A stretch of DNA of 15,750 bases from an uncultured Eubacteriales bacterium (GTDB taxonomy: Bacteria; Bacillota; Clostridia; Oscillospirales; Oscillospiraceae). Location: assembly GCA_902475435.1 (NCBI GenBank), contig CABRZL010000043.1:1-15750 (forward strand), in the 5' to 3' direction. Positions 7,242 to 15,250 of this stretch are shown piece after piece. How positions within the stretch are numbered: position 1 is the stretch's first letter; the number at the start of each line of letters is the position of its first letter. Under the pieces are notes generated by a model. The model was not told the origin of the DNA. It did not search any database and worked only from the letters and a program-made list of their open reading frames with translations. The translations under genes and the position numbers were made by a program.

Positions 7242-9677
7242 TTATTTTAGTTTATCACAGGGGGCATGCCAAATTTCGTCGCAATACTGACGAATTGTAC
7301 GATCAGAGGTGAATTCTCCAGCCATTGCAATGTTGGTCAAAGACATTTTGCCCCACCGGATAGGATCTTGCTTTGTTTCAGTCAGTTTTGTAAAGGCATT
7401 CAGATAAGAATCAAAATCTTTGAGCACAAAGTATTCGTCATTCGCCTTCATAAGCGCGTCATGAATACTGTAGAAATTCCGACCCATAGGGAGGAAAGTG
7501 CCGTCCACTAATTGTGAACAGATTTTTTCCAGCCGAGGATCCCCATGGCAGGTGTCATAGGCAATATAGCCGCCATTTACATAGTAGTTCATGACTTCTT
7601 CAGCAGTGAGACCAAAAATAAAGATGTTTTCGTCTCCCACTCGGTTGCGGATTTCAACATTCGCACCATCCAGAGTACCTAAGGTGATGGCTCCATTAAA
7701 CATGAACTTCATATTACCAGTACCGCTGGCTTCTTTTCCAGCTGTAGAGATCTGTTCAGAGATATCGGCAGCAGGATAGATGAGCTGTGCAGAAGAGACG
7801 TTAAAGTTTTCCAGGAAAACAACTCGCAGTGTTTTACTGATTACAGGATCCGAGTTGACCAAATCTGCGATAGAGCAAATATATTTGATCACCTCTTTGG
7901 CAAACGCATATCCTGCGGCGGCTTTACCGGCGAAGAGAAACGTATAAGGTTTTATATCGGCGTTTGGATTTTCTTTCAGGATATTGTATAGGTGCATAAT
8001 CTTGAATGCGGCCAAAAGCTGGCGCTTATAAGCATGAATGCGCTTTACCTGAACATCAAAGATGGAGTCCGGATCTACGGCAATGCCCATGGTTTCGGCA
8101 ATATAATTTCCAAGACGGATTTTATTCTGACGTTTTATTTCTCGAAGCGATGAGAGAAAAGCAGCGTCTTCTCGATAGGGCAGAAGATTTTGAAGATCCA
8201 TAGCATTGCCCATCCAATCGGGGCCGATAGCATCTGTGATGAGGGTTCGAAGCCCGGGATTGGCTTCCGCTAAAAAACGACGATGGGAAACTCCGTTTGT
8301 TTTATTGTTAAATTTCTCCGGTGTCATGGCATAAAAATCCCGGAGAACCGAGGTTTTAAGAATTTCCGTGTGCAGTGCCGCAACACCGTTTACGCTGTAA
8401 GAGCCAATGATGGAGAGATTGGCCATATGCACTTGACCGTCCCAGAGAATAGCTGTGTTGCGAAGCTTTTCCTGCCAATCGGGTTGCGTACGATCGAATG
8501 CGGCACAGTAGCGGCGGTCAATCTCTTCGATGATTTGATATACTCTGGGAAGTAAGGAACGCATCAGGTCGATAGACCATTTTTCCAGTGCTTCCGGCAT
8601 AATGGTGTGATTCGTATAGGAGATCGTTCTCTGCGTAATATCCCAAGCTTCTTCCCAACTGAGGTATTCTTCGTCAATGAGAACCCGCATCAGTTCCGGT
8701 ACACACAATGCCGGATGGGTATCATTGGTGTGAATGCTGATTTTGTCTGGGAAGATGGACCAATCAGGACCATAATTTTTCTTAAAGTTTTTTACGATAT
8801 CGGCAATGCCCGCAGATACAAAGAAGTACTCCTGCTTCAGCCGTAATGCGCGACCAGCCTCTGTGCTGTCGTCGGGATATAGGATACAGGTAATCGCTTC
8901 GATTTCGTTGCGTTCCCGCATAGCGCCTGAGTAATCGCCATGATTGAATGCAGTGAGGTCTAATTTTTCTACGACGGGCTCAGCGCTCCAAAGTCGAAGC
9001 ACATTGACGGTTTTACCGCCATAGCCCACAATGGGTACATCATAGGGAACAGCCAAAAGGGTTTGTGCGTTTTTTGTGACATAGTGTTCCTGGCCGTCTG
9101 CATCCAAAATCCGCTCTACATAACCTCCAAATTGTACGGGAATCGCCTCATCCGTTTTTTTGGTTTCCCAAGGATAACCGTTTTCCAGCCAACTATCGGG
9201 TTCTTCTGTCTGGTAGCCGTTTTCAATTTTTTGCCGAAAGAGACCAAATCGATAGCGTATACCCATACCAACTCCAGGAACGCCCAAATAGGCCATGGAA
9301 TCCAGGAAGCAGGCGGCCAACCGCCCCAAACCGCCATTGCCCAGGCCGGGATCTTTTTCGCACCGGCAGAGGGCGTCTAGTTCGATATCCAAATCCTTCA
9401 GTCCATCCCGGACCAAATCCTCAATCTGTAAGTTGATAAGGTAGTTTTTGAGGAGACGGCCGATCAGAAATTCCATAGAGAAATAGTGAACCTTTTTCTG
9501 CTGGAGACGAATATGCCGTTGTGAAGTCTGTGTCCGGACTTTCCCGGTAGTACTGGAAATCAAATATACTAAAAGTTCATATTGTTCAAAGGTGGAACAT
9601 TCGGAGACAGGCTTGGCAAAGACCTCCAGTGCTTTGGCCTCATAGGCCACCTTAAAATCTTCTTTTCCTGCAAACAA
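7242..9677 (-). CDS. glgP: Glycogen/alpha-glucan phosphorylase (GT35)
   Basis: This 811-residue pyridoxal-phosphate enzyme releases glucose-1-phosphate from the non-reducing ends of glycogen with inorganic phosphate. Diagnostic segments are EKDPGLGNGGLGRLAACFLDS (107-127), HTNDTHPAL (316-324), VQVKRIHAYKRQLL (542-555) and the PLP-binding stretch GTGNMKFMFNGA, with K657 as the Schiff-base lysine. The length is typical for the family. The start is a TTG, chosen because AAGGAG (9687-9692) lies 9 nt upstream and the next methionine (residue 68) is inside the conserved HYFSMEFLIGRLL segment. The Shine-Dalgarno overlaps the glgB stop (13-bp gap), so it is translationally linked to glgB. Having the degrading enzyme inside the same operon as the synthetic ones suggests that flux is controlled by allostery rather than by transcription. 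Confidence 0.97.
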   Translation of the reverse strand: MFAGKEDFKVAYEAKALEVFAKPVSECSTFEQYELLVYLISSTTGKVRTQTSQRHIRLQQKKVHYFSMEFLIGRLLKNYLINLQIEDLVRDGLKDLDIELDALCRCEKDPGLGNGGLGRLAACFLDSMAYLGVPGVGMGIRYRFGLFRQKIENGYQTEEPDSWLENGYPWETKKTDEAIPVQFGGYVERILDADGQEHYVTKNAQTLLAVPYDVPIVGYGGKTVNVLRLWSAEPVVEKLDLTAFNHGDYSGAMRERNEIEAITCILYPDDSTEAGRALRLKQEYFFVSAGIADIVKNFKKNYGPDWSIFPDKISIHTNDTHPALCVPELMRVLIDEEYLSWEEAWDITQRTISYTNHTIMPEALEKWSIDLMRSLLPRVYQIIEEIDRRYCAAFDRTQPDWQEKLRNTAILWDGQVHMANLSIIGSYSVNGVAALHTEILKTSVLRDFYAMTPEKFNNKTNGVSHRRFLAEANPGLRTLITDAIGPDWMGNAMDLQNLLPYREDAAFLSSLREIKRQNKIRLGNYIAETMGIAVDPDSIFDVQVKRIHAYKRQLLAAFKIMHLYNILKENPNADIKPYTFLFAGKAAAGYAFAKEVIKYICSIADLVNSDPVISKTLRVVFLENFNVSSAQLIYPAADISEQISTAGKEASGTGNMKFMFNGAITLGTLDGANVEIRNRVGDENIFIFGLTAEEVMNYYVNGGYIAYDTCHGDPRLEKICSQLVDGTFLPMGRNFYSIHDALMKANDEYFVLKDFDSYLNAFTKLTETKQDPIRWGKMSLTNIAMAGEFTSDRTIRQYCDEIWHAPCDKLK

Positions 9678-9686
9678 ATGGAATCG

Positions 9687-9692
9687 CTCCTT
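9687..9692 (-). promoter_or_regulatory. Ribosome binding site that fixes the TTG start of glgP
   Basis: AAGGAG on the minus strand lies 9 nt before the TTG at 9675-9677 and overlaps the TAA stop of glgB (9691-9693). No ATG or GTG start is available near it in the glgP frame. Confidence 0.8.
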
Positions 9693-11583
9693 ATTTTTTA
9701 TTTTTGGGAAGCCGCTGCAAAATCAGTCCGCCAATTGGGGGAACTTCCACAGCCACAGAATATTTTTCCCCGTGGCAGGGAATTGGCTCCGCCATCAGAA
9801 AGTCTGGGTTTGTCTTCCCGCTTCCGCCAAATACAGTTTGGTCAGAGGAAAAGATCTCCCGATAGGTGCCAGGATAGGGAACGCCGATGCGAAAACCAGA
9901 GTATACAGCCGGCTGAAAATTTAAAAGCACGGTCACAGCCTGCGTTTTTTGTTTGCCAGTGCGGCGATAAAGCAAGATACTCTGCGCAGCATCATTGGCG
10001 TCCAGCCAATGAAATCCTTCCCAACTCTGGTCGTCTTGCCACAGGGCAGGTGTATTTTGATAAAGATGATTCAGAGCGGCGGTGTAACCCTGATGCATTT
10101 TATGGGAAGGATAGTCTAAAAGGAACCATTCCAGGGATTCATATTCCCGCCATTCAATAAATGGACCATATTCTGTTGACATAAAACTGAGTTTTCCGCC
10201 TGGATGTGTAAACTGATACAGGGCCAGCAGTCGAAGGCCTGCAAATTGACGCCAATAATCCCCCGGCATCCGGCTTATCAGGCTTTTTTTCCCATGAACC
10301 ACTTCGTCATGACTGAGTGGAAGGATAAAATGCTCAGAAAAACTATAGGCCATAGAGAAGGTCAGCTTGTTGTGACAGCCCGGGCGATAAGGAAAATCAG
10401 TCTTACAGTATTCCAGGGTGTCGTTCATCCATCCCATATCCCATTTGTAGTCAAAGCCCAAACCGCCAGAGGCCGTGCTGCCGGTGACGTGCGGCCAAGC
10501 AGAACTCTCTTCCGCTACAGTAATGCTACCGGGGGCATAGGTGTGAACGACGTCGTTTAAACGACGTAAGAAGTCAATGGCAGAAAGATCCTCCTCACCG
10601 CCATATTGATTATATTGTTTTTCGGCCCAATCCGGAAGTCCGAAGTTCAAATAGAGCATACTGGTGACGCCGTCGACCCGAAGCCCGTCAACATGGTATA
10701 CCAATAGCCAATACAAGGCCGATGATAGTAAGAATCCGGAGACCTCACTGCGGGCAAAGTCAAATTTATAAGTTCCCCATTCCGGATGGTCTGCAACTTC
10801 ATAAAGCATTTGGCCGTTAAAACGCCCTAAACCATGGGCATCCCGACAGAAATGTCCTGGAACCCAATCCAGAATGATTCCGAGTCCGTTTTGATGAGCC
10901 TGATCTACAAAATACATGAAGTCCCAAGGAGTACCATAGCGGCTTGTTGGGGAGAAAAAACCGGTAACTTGATATCCCCAGGAGCCGTCAAAGGGGTGCT
11001 CCATAACAGGCATTAATTCCAGGTGCGTATAGCCCATATCGCGTGCATATGGAATCAGCTGATCCGCCAATTCCCGATAGGTGAGGAAGGGGTAGTCCGG
11101 GTCAGCGGGAGCATCCTGCTGCTTCCAAGAACCAAGGTGAACTTCATAGATGTTCATGGGGCCGGCATGTTTTTTTGTTTTTTGAATGGTACGCCAGCGG
11201 CCGTCGCCCCACTTGTAACCGTCCAAAAATGTGATTTTAGAAGCGGTACCAGGCCGTACCTGAGCGGAAAAGGCATAGGGGTCTGCCTTGTCAAGTTGTT
11301 CTCCTGAATGGGTGGTAATTCTGTATTTATAAAGTTGCCCCTCTTTCGCCTGGGGGACAATGCCGGTATATATGCCGGTAGAACCCTGCGGTTCCAGTGG
11401 CGTGCCTTCCCAGTTGTTAAAATCGCCAATGACGGATACGGAGCGGACATCCGGACACCATACGGTAAAACGAACACCACCGGAAACAGGGTGTGCGCCC
11501 AAAAGACGGTAACTGTGATAATAGGTTCCCTGATTAAACAAGTAAAGCTTTTCAGGGGTAAGTTTGGAATCGGTAATACGCAT
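9691..11583 (-). CDS. glgB: 1,4-alpha-glucan branching enzyme (GH13)
   Basis: This 630-residue enzyme cuts alpha-1,4 chains and rejoins them as alpha-1,6 branches during glycogen synthesis. A CBM48-type N-domain (VIGDFNNWEGTPL, 51-63) precedes the GH13 barrel: MNIYEVHLGSW (143-153), region I D239 in DWVPGHF, nucleophile D304 in GLRVDGV, acid/base E358 in VAEESSAW, and D426 in LPLSHDEVVHGK. A beta-rich C-domain closes the protein. I chose the ATG at 11583, which has GAGGTG 6 nt upstream. An in-frame TTG at 11634 would add 17 unconserved residues, lacks a Shine-Dalgarno, and lies too close to the expected transcript start. One family landmark is altered: the usual FMGxEFGQ reads FMSTEYGPF (467-475). 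It is the first gene of the operon, 13 bp ahead of glgP. Confidence 0.96.
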   Translation of the reverse strand: MRITDSKLTPEKLYLFNQGTYYHSYRLLGAHPVSGGVRFTVWCPDVRSVSVIGDFNNWEGTPLEPQGSTGIYTGIVPQAKEGQLYKYRITTHSGEQLDKADPYAFSAQVRPGTASKITFLDGYKWGDGRWRTIQKTKKHAGPMNIYEVHLGSWKQQDAPADPDYPFLTYRELADQLIPYARDMGYTHLELMPVMEHPFDGSWGYQVTGFFSPTSRYGTPWDFMYFVDQAHQNGLGIILDWVPGHFCRDAHGLGRFNGQMLYEVADHPEWGTYKFDFARSEVSGFLLSSALYWLLVYHVDGLRVDGVTSMLYLNFGLPDWAEKQYNQYGGEEDLSAIDFLRRLNDVVHTYAPGSITVAEESSAWPHVTGSTASGGLGFDYKWDMGWMNDTLEYCKTDFPYRPGCHNKLTFSMAYSFSEHFILPLSHDEVVHGKKSLISRMPGDYWRQFAGLRLLALYQFTHPGGKLSFMSTEYGPFIEWREYESLEWFLLDYPSHKMHQGYTAALNHLYQNTPALWQDDQSWEGFHWLDANDAAQSILLYRRTGKQKTQAVTVLLNFQPAVYSGFRIGVPYPGTYREIFSSDQTVFGGSGKTNPDFLMAEPIPCHGEKYSVAVEVPPIGGLILQRLPKNKK

Positions 11584-11589
11584 GGTTGG

Positions 11590-11595
11590 CACCTC
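11590..11595 (-). promoter_or_regulatory. Ribosome binding site supporting the ATG start of glgB
   Basis: GAGGTG lies 6 nt before the ATG at 11581-11583. A small GGGGA/TCCCC stem (11604-11616, 3-nt loop) lies just upstream in the leader and could influence access to the site. Confidence 0.6.
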
Positions 11596-11656
11596 GCCTT
11601 TCCGGGGAAAATCCCCTATGTCGTGCTGCCTCAATGCAAATCAAGTATCTGGATTT

Positions 11657-11685
11657 ATTTTACCTTTGACAAGGCTCTGTGTCAA
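11657..11685 (-). promoter_or_regulatory. Promoter of the glycogen operon
   Basis: On the minus strand, TTGACA (11680-11685) is followed after exactly 17 bp by TAAAAT (11657-11662), a near-consensus sigma-A promoter. Transcription would start near 11650, giving a leader of about 67 nt before glgB. It is the only good promoter seen upstream of the six-gene cluster. Confidence 0.75.
11666..11685. promoter_or_regulatory. Inverted repeat overlapping the -35 box, possible operator
   Basis: TTGACA (11666-11671) and TGTCAA (11680-11685) form a perfect 6-bp inverted repeat with an 8-bp spacer. One arm is the -35 hexamer of the glg promoter, and the other lies inside the spacer near the -10. A dimeric regulator binding here would block the promoter. 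The regulator is unknown, and no regulator gene is in the window. Confidence 0.4.
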
Positions 11686-11712
11686 GCAAACCCGAAAGAT
11701 TGACAGGTATTA

Positions 11713-11718
11713 TATAAT
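11713..11718 (+). promoter_or_regulatory. -10 element candidate for the thioesterase gene
   Basis: TATAAT lies 30 bp before the thioesterase ATG, inside a 12-bp palindrome (11708-11719). No good -35 box lies 16-18 bp upstream; the TTGACA at 11700-11705 is only 7 bp away. The promoter is therefore only half supported. Confidence 0.4.
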
Positions 11719-11747
11719 AAATTTGCACAAAGAAGGGAGGAAATCAG

Positions 11748-12140
11748 ATGACCTTTTTGGAGCAGATGGAATTTACCAATCGAGAAAATAAGTTTATGAA
11801 GCACTGCGGCATTCAAATTACTGCACTGGAAGAAGGGAGATGCCGGGCGGAGCTTCAAGTGGAAGATTATTGTAAAAATACCGGGGAAACCATTCATGGC
11901 GGATTGCTTTATACGATGGCAGATTGTGTGGTTTCAGCGTACAGCCGCGCTATGGGCGGCAAATGTGTGACGCTGGATGGAACATTTCGCTATCTGCGAA
12001 ATGTCACGGAGGGGATTGTTGTGGCCGAGGCCATACCGGTGAAGCTGGGCAGAACCATTTTGGTGTTTCAGGTTCAGGTGACAGCGGGAGAAAAGCTGCT
12101 GGGCGAGGGGAGCTTTTCCTGTTATAGACAGGAAGAATAA
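11748..12140 (+). CDS. PaaI-family hotdog-fold thioesterase
   Basis: This 130-residue single-domain protein is of the PaaI/YbgC-like hotdog thioesterase type, which hydrolyses acyl- or aryl-CoA thioesters in the cytoplasm. The family signature is present: N44 and G46, then HGGLLYTMAD (50-59), where D59 sits at the catalytic acidic position of the helix. FRYLRNVTEGIVVAEA (80-95) and GRTILVFQVQV (101-111) are the paired strands of the fold. The length is normal. It starts with ATG, with GGGAGG 7 nt upstream. It is transcribed away from glgB across a 164-bp divergent region and has no operon partner. The substrate cannot be predicted; a housekeeping or detoxifying CoA-recycling role is possible. 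No functional link to glycogen is evident. Confidence 0.88.
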   Translation: MTFLEQMEFTNRENKFMKHCGIQITALEEGRCRAELQVEDYCKNTGETIHGGLLYTMADCVVSAYSRAMGGKCVTLDGTFRYLRNVTEGIVVAEAIPVKLGRTILVFQVQVTAGEKLLGEGSFSCYRQEE

Positions 12141-12322
12141 AAGCCTTTTTCACAAAGGTTGTGGTACACTGGGGATAGCGTTATTTTCGATGTTTTAGAC
12201 TGAAAAGATACAGGGTTGCGTATATAGGAATTCAGCAATTCGACATGCAGCAAATTGTTGTGTAAAGCAATCTGATTACTGCTACATGAAAGATGGCATA
12301 ATATAGCATAGGGTGAATTGAG
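12141..12322. other. Intergenic stretch between convergent genes, no gene seen
   Basis: No coding region with a start and ribosome site was found here. The notable structure is an imperfect inverted repeat, CATGCAGCA (12244-12252) against TGCTACATG (12280-12288), with one mismatch. That mismatch becomes a G-U pair if the minus strand is transcribed. A 4-bp inner stem (ATTG 12254-12257, CAAT 12268-12271) lies inside it. Confidence 0.4.
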
Positions 12323-12352
12323 AAAAACGGCACCGCAGAATCCTGCGGTGCC
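12323..12352 (-). terminator. Intrinsic terminator after the left MATE gene (probably bidirectional)
   Basis: GGCACCGCAG (12329-12338) pairs perfectly with CTGCGGTGCC (12343-12352) around a 4-nt loop. On the minus strand it begins 5 bp after the MATE stop codon and is followed by GTTTTTC, a classic rho-independent terminator. On the plus strand the stem is followed by AAATTTTATTT, so it could also stop read-through from the thioesterase gene. Confidence 0.9.
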
Positions 12353-12357
12353 AAATT

Positions 12358-13722
12358 TTATTTGTCAATCATTAGTTTACGCCGTTTCCAGGCTCCGGTG
12401 AAATAGTAGAAATCGCCAATAATCGTGCTCACGTAACCGGCTAATGCATTGCCCCAGAAATAGCCCCAGACGCCCAGCCCCATGGGACCGGCCATGAGCA
12501 TGCACAAGCCGATGCGTACCACAACGCCATCCAGCAATGCGGTAATTAAGCTCAAGCTGCCGTTGCCAATGCCGTTAATGAGTGCAATTCCGGCTGTCAT
12601 GGTGGCAAAGCCAGAGAACATGACTACCAAGGTGACCATAAAATGCCCGGCTTGCGCAATTACATTTGCGTCCTGCGTGAAAAGACGAAAAATAGGTTCC
12701 GGGATCAGCAGACAGATCACTGCGACAACCACAAAGAAAATCATGCAATACAGGTTGCCGAACCAAAATATTTTCTTGACACGATCCGGTTTTCCTGCAC
12801 CCAAATTTTGACCGAACATGGATGCGCTAGCGGTAGAGATTGAATTGGTAATGATAAACATAATGGATTGAAGCTTGCCGCCGATTCCATAGACGGAAGA
12901 ATACACCAGACCGTAAGTATTTATGCCAGCAGAAACATATAGCATAGAAATGTTGATGGCGGTAGTCTGTACGGTTAGAGGCAATCCGAGGTAAGAAAGG
13001 GATTTAAATGTACGGCCGTCTACGGCAAAACTCTTTAGCTTAAAGTCAAAACCAAAGCTTTCGCGGCGGATGTAGAGGTAGAGCATGGAAATTATAAAAC
13101 TGACAGCTTGTGAAATAACCGTGGCCAGAGCAGCGCCAGCGCTTGCCATACCCAGCGGACCCACAAAAATCAAATCCAAGACTACGTTGAGAAGGGCTGC
13201 AATGGCAATGAACAGAAAGGGACGCGTGGAATCCCCCATGCCTCGAAGTACGGCAGATACCGTATTGTATCCATAAACAAAGAACATACCGGCGGAACAA
13301 ATGACTACATAATCTCTGGCCTGTTCCATGGATTCAGGAGGTGTGTTTAGCAACTCTAAAAGCGGCCTGTGGAAGGCAATACCAAGGATAGTAAACAGGA
13401 TGGAGAAAGCGGCAATTACAGTAAACAGTGTGCCGATGGTTCGGCGAATACCAGCATGATCCCTGGCGCCGACTAACTGTGATATGAAGATTTGGCCGCC
13501 GGAAGAGTAACCAATGGCCAAACAGCTCAAAAGCCATACAATTTGTCCGCCAATGGATACTGCAGACAGGCCGCTGGCACCGACGAATTGACCGACAACT
13601 ACCATATCAACCAGGTTATAAACCGTTTGCAGTGCATTGGACAGCATAAAAGGAAAGGAAAAGCGCAGAAGCTCTTTCCCGACACTGCCAGTCGTCAGAT
13701 CCTTTATCATTGTTTCTTCCAT
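12358..13722 (-). CDS. MATE-family efflux transporter (left copy)
   Basis: This 454-residue integral membrane protein belongs to the multidrug and toxic compound extrusion family, which exports cationic drugs or metabolites using a Na+ or H+ gradient. Hydrophobic segments fit the usual 12 helices in two six-helix halves. Family landmarks are PFMLSNALQTVYNLVDMVVVGQFVG (24-48) in helix 1, GGQIFISQLVGA (75-86), VLRGMGDSTRPFLF (158-171), and NVVLDLIFVGPLGMASAGAALAT (179-201). The tail is basic (WKRRKLMIDK). The start is ATG with GGGAG 5 nt upstream; a second ATG four codons later is possible. It lies 133 bp after its paralog and has its own extended -10 promoter. The substrate cannot be inferred from sequence. 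Confidence 0.93.
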   Translation of the reverse strand: MEETMIKDLTTGSVGKELLRFSFPFMLSNALQTVYNLVDMVVVGQFVGASGLSAVSIGGQIVWLLSCLAIGYSSGGQIFISQLVGARDHAGIRRTIGTLFTVIAAFSILFTILGIAFHRPLLELLNTPPESMEQARDYVVICSAGMFFVYGYNTVSAVLRGMGDSTRPFLFIAIAALLNVVLDLIFVGPLGMASAGAALATVISQAVSFIISMLYLYIRRESFGFDFKLKSFAVDGRTFKSLSYLGLPLTVQTTAINISMLYVSAGINTYGLVYSSVYGIGGKLQSIMFIITNSISTASASMFGQNLGAGKPDRVKKIFWFGNLYCMIFFVVVAVICLLIPEPIFRLFTQDANVIAQAGHFMVTLVVMFSGFATMTAGIALINGIGNGSLSLITALLDGVVVRIGLCMLMAGPMGLGVWGYFWGNALAGYVSTIIGDFYYFTGAWKRRKLMIDK

Positions 13723-13782
13723 ATAAACTCCCAGACTCCTTTTTAAACGATTCGAAATAAAAACAATTCTGTAGCAAATTGC

Positions 13783-13811
13783 ATTATATCATAATATAAA
13801 ATGTACTGCAA
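13783..13811 (-). promoter_or_regulatory. Promoter of the left MATE gene
   Basis: On the minus strand, TTGCAG (13806-13811) is followed after 17 bp by TATAAT (13783-13788). The TATAAT is preceded by TGA, giving an extended -10 (TGN-TATAAT). The leader to the ATG is about 54 nt. This lets the gene be expressed apart from the upstream paralog. Confidence 0.75.
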
Positions 13812-13855
13812 GCCAAGGATTTTACGGAGAGAAAGATCTTTTTTGTGGAAAACAG

Positions 13856-15214
13856 TCAGTCTGTAATCAAGGCACGTTTTTTCCAACGTCCTGTGAGATA
13901 GTAGATGCCCATTGCGATGGTGGTGACAAAACCAGCCAGGCCGCTTCCCAGCCAGAAGCCAGTTAAGCCCATAAAATGTCCAAGGAGCATACTCAACCCA
14001 ATACGCGCCACGACTCCGTCCAGCAGGCCGACGATTAGATTAAAACTGGCAAAACCAACGCCTTCTACCAGAGCAAACGGCGCATCCATGGTACATAGTG
14101 CCAGTAGCCAAATTACTGCATACCGAAGGTAGACTGGAGCTAAGTCCAAGACTTCCGGATCTGAGGTAAACAATCCAAAGATCTGGCGGGGAAACAGCAG
14201 ATAACATACGGAGAGCAGGACCCACCAGATCAAACAGATGGTGGCGCAGGCGCGAAAGACATGTTTGACCCGTTCTATTTTCCGAGCTCCAAAACTCTGC
14301 GCAATCATTGTGGCGCTGGCAGTTGAGATTGCACCGGTAACAATGTTGGCAACAGTATTCAATTTGCTACCGACCGAGTCCACGGCAGAGGCAATGACAT
14401 TGTAAGCGTTGACTTGTGAATTCACAAAGGTAATGGAACCTGTAATAAGGAACTGTTGTACAACGAAAGGAACACCTAAACGACAAAGCGCTTTTAGTTG
14501 TCCCAAATCGATAGAAAAGCTTTTTAGGCGGAAATCGAAATGTGCAGCTTCCTTGTGCCGATATAAATATCCTGCGGCACAACCAAAAGAGACACCCTGT
14601 GCAATCACAGTGGCGATAGCGGCACCGGCTGCACCCCAGTGAAATCCACCTACAAATAAGAGGTCTAATACAACATTTACCAGAGATGCAATGGCAATAA
14701 AAAGAAGGGGAAGGCGGCTTTCACCCATACCGCGAAGAATGGCACATAGGGCATTATAACCATAGATAAATATCATACCGCAGGAGCAGATTACCATATA
14801 GTGAACGGCTTCCGTATAGGCAGCGTCTGGTGTGTTCATCAAGGAAAGAATTGGTTTGTGAAATACCACGCCTATGGTACCGACAAGAATTGCGAGAATC
14901 AGCTCTGTCGTAAGCATGGTACCAATAGAATTGGAGATTTTGTCACTCTTTAACCCTACCTGTTGTGAAATGACAATTTGGCCGCCATTAGAAAAGCCCA
15001 TGCCGACAGCCAAAAATAGATTTTGCAATTGTCCGCCAATGCCGACAGCGGATAGTCCTGCCGGTCCGCCGAATTGACCTACAACAATCATATCCACCAT
15101 GTTATACACGGCCTGAAGCAAATTGGCCAGCATAATGGGGATGGCAAAGCGGGCCAGTTTGCTAAAAACCGGGCCTTCGGCGAGGTTGTTAATCAGTGTA
15201 TTTTCGTTGTGCAC
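13856..15214 (-). CDS. MATE-family efflux transporter (right copy)
   Basis: This 452-residue paralog of the neighbouring MATE protein aligns with it along its whole length. It has IPIMLANLLQAVYNMVDMIVVGQFGG (25-50), SNGGQIVISQQVG (75-87), AILRGMGESRLPLLF (158-172), and NVVLDLLFVGG (180-190), with the same 12-helix profile and a basic C-terminus (WKKRALITD). The start is GTG at 15214, chosen because GGAGG lies 7 nt upstream and the first residues (MHNENTLINNLAEGP) match the N-terminal layout of the other copy. No clear intrinsic terminator follows its stop, so it may read through into the next gene, which nevertheless has its own promoter. Export of drugs or metabolites is expected; the substrate is unknown. 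Confidence 0.93.
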   Translation of the reverse strand: MHNENTLINNLAEGPVFSKLARFAIPIMLANLLQAVYNMVDMIVVGQFGGPAGLSAVGIGGQLQNLFLAVGMGFSNGGQIVISQQVGLKSDKISNSIGTMLTTELILAILVGTIGVVFHKPILSLMNTPDAAYTEAVHYMVICSCGMIFIYGYNALCAILRGMGESRLPLLFIAIASLVNVVLDLLFVGGFHWGAAGAAIATVIAQGVSFGCAAGYLYRHKEAAHFDFRLKSFSIDLGQLKALCRLGVPFVVQQFLITGSITFVNSQVNAYNVIASAVDSVGSKLNTVANIVTGAISTASATMIAQSFGARKIERVKHVFRACATICLIWWVLLSVCYLLFPRQIFGLFTSDPEVLDLAPVYLRYAVIWLLALCTMDAPFALVEGVGFASFNLIVGLLDGVVARIGLSMLLGHFMGLTGFWLGSGLAGFVTTIAMGIYYLTGRWKKRALITD

Positions 15215-15221
15215 AGTGGTT

Positions 15222-15226
15222 CCTCC
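15222..15226 (-). promoter_or_regulatory. Ribosome binding site fixing the GTG start of the right MATE gene
   Basis: GGAGG on the minus strand lies 7 nt before the GTG at 15212-15214. No ATG in frame is nearby. Confidence 0.75.
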
Positions 15227-15250
15227 ATATCGATAGAATTCTTAATATTG

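Noticed and set aside
11584..11634. Longer glgB starting at a TTG at 11634
   Set aside because: It lacks a Shine-Dalgarno, would begin only ~16 nt from the expected transcript start, and adds 17 unconserved residues. The ATG at 11583 has GAGGTG at good spacing.
11700..11718. TTGACA and TATAAT as a paired promoter for the thioesterase
   Set aside because: The spacer is only 7 bp, far from the 16-18 bp needed. Only the -10 is kept as a candidate.
12142..12160. Possible terminator directly after the thioesterase (CCTTT/AAAGG)
   Set aside because: The stem is only 5 bp plus weak ends and no T run follows it. The stronger bidirectional hairpin at 12329-12352 can do the job.
13834..13855. AAAGATCTTT palindrome near a T run after the right MATE gene
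   Set aside because: The stem is too short and AT-rich, and the T run lies on the plus strand, where no gene needs it.
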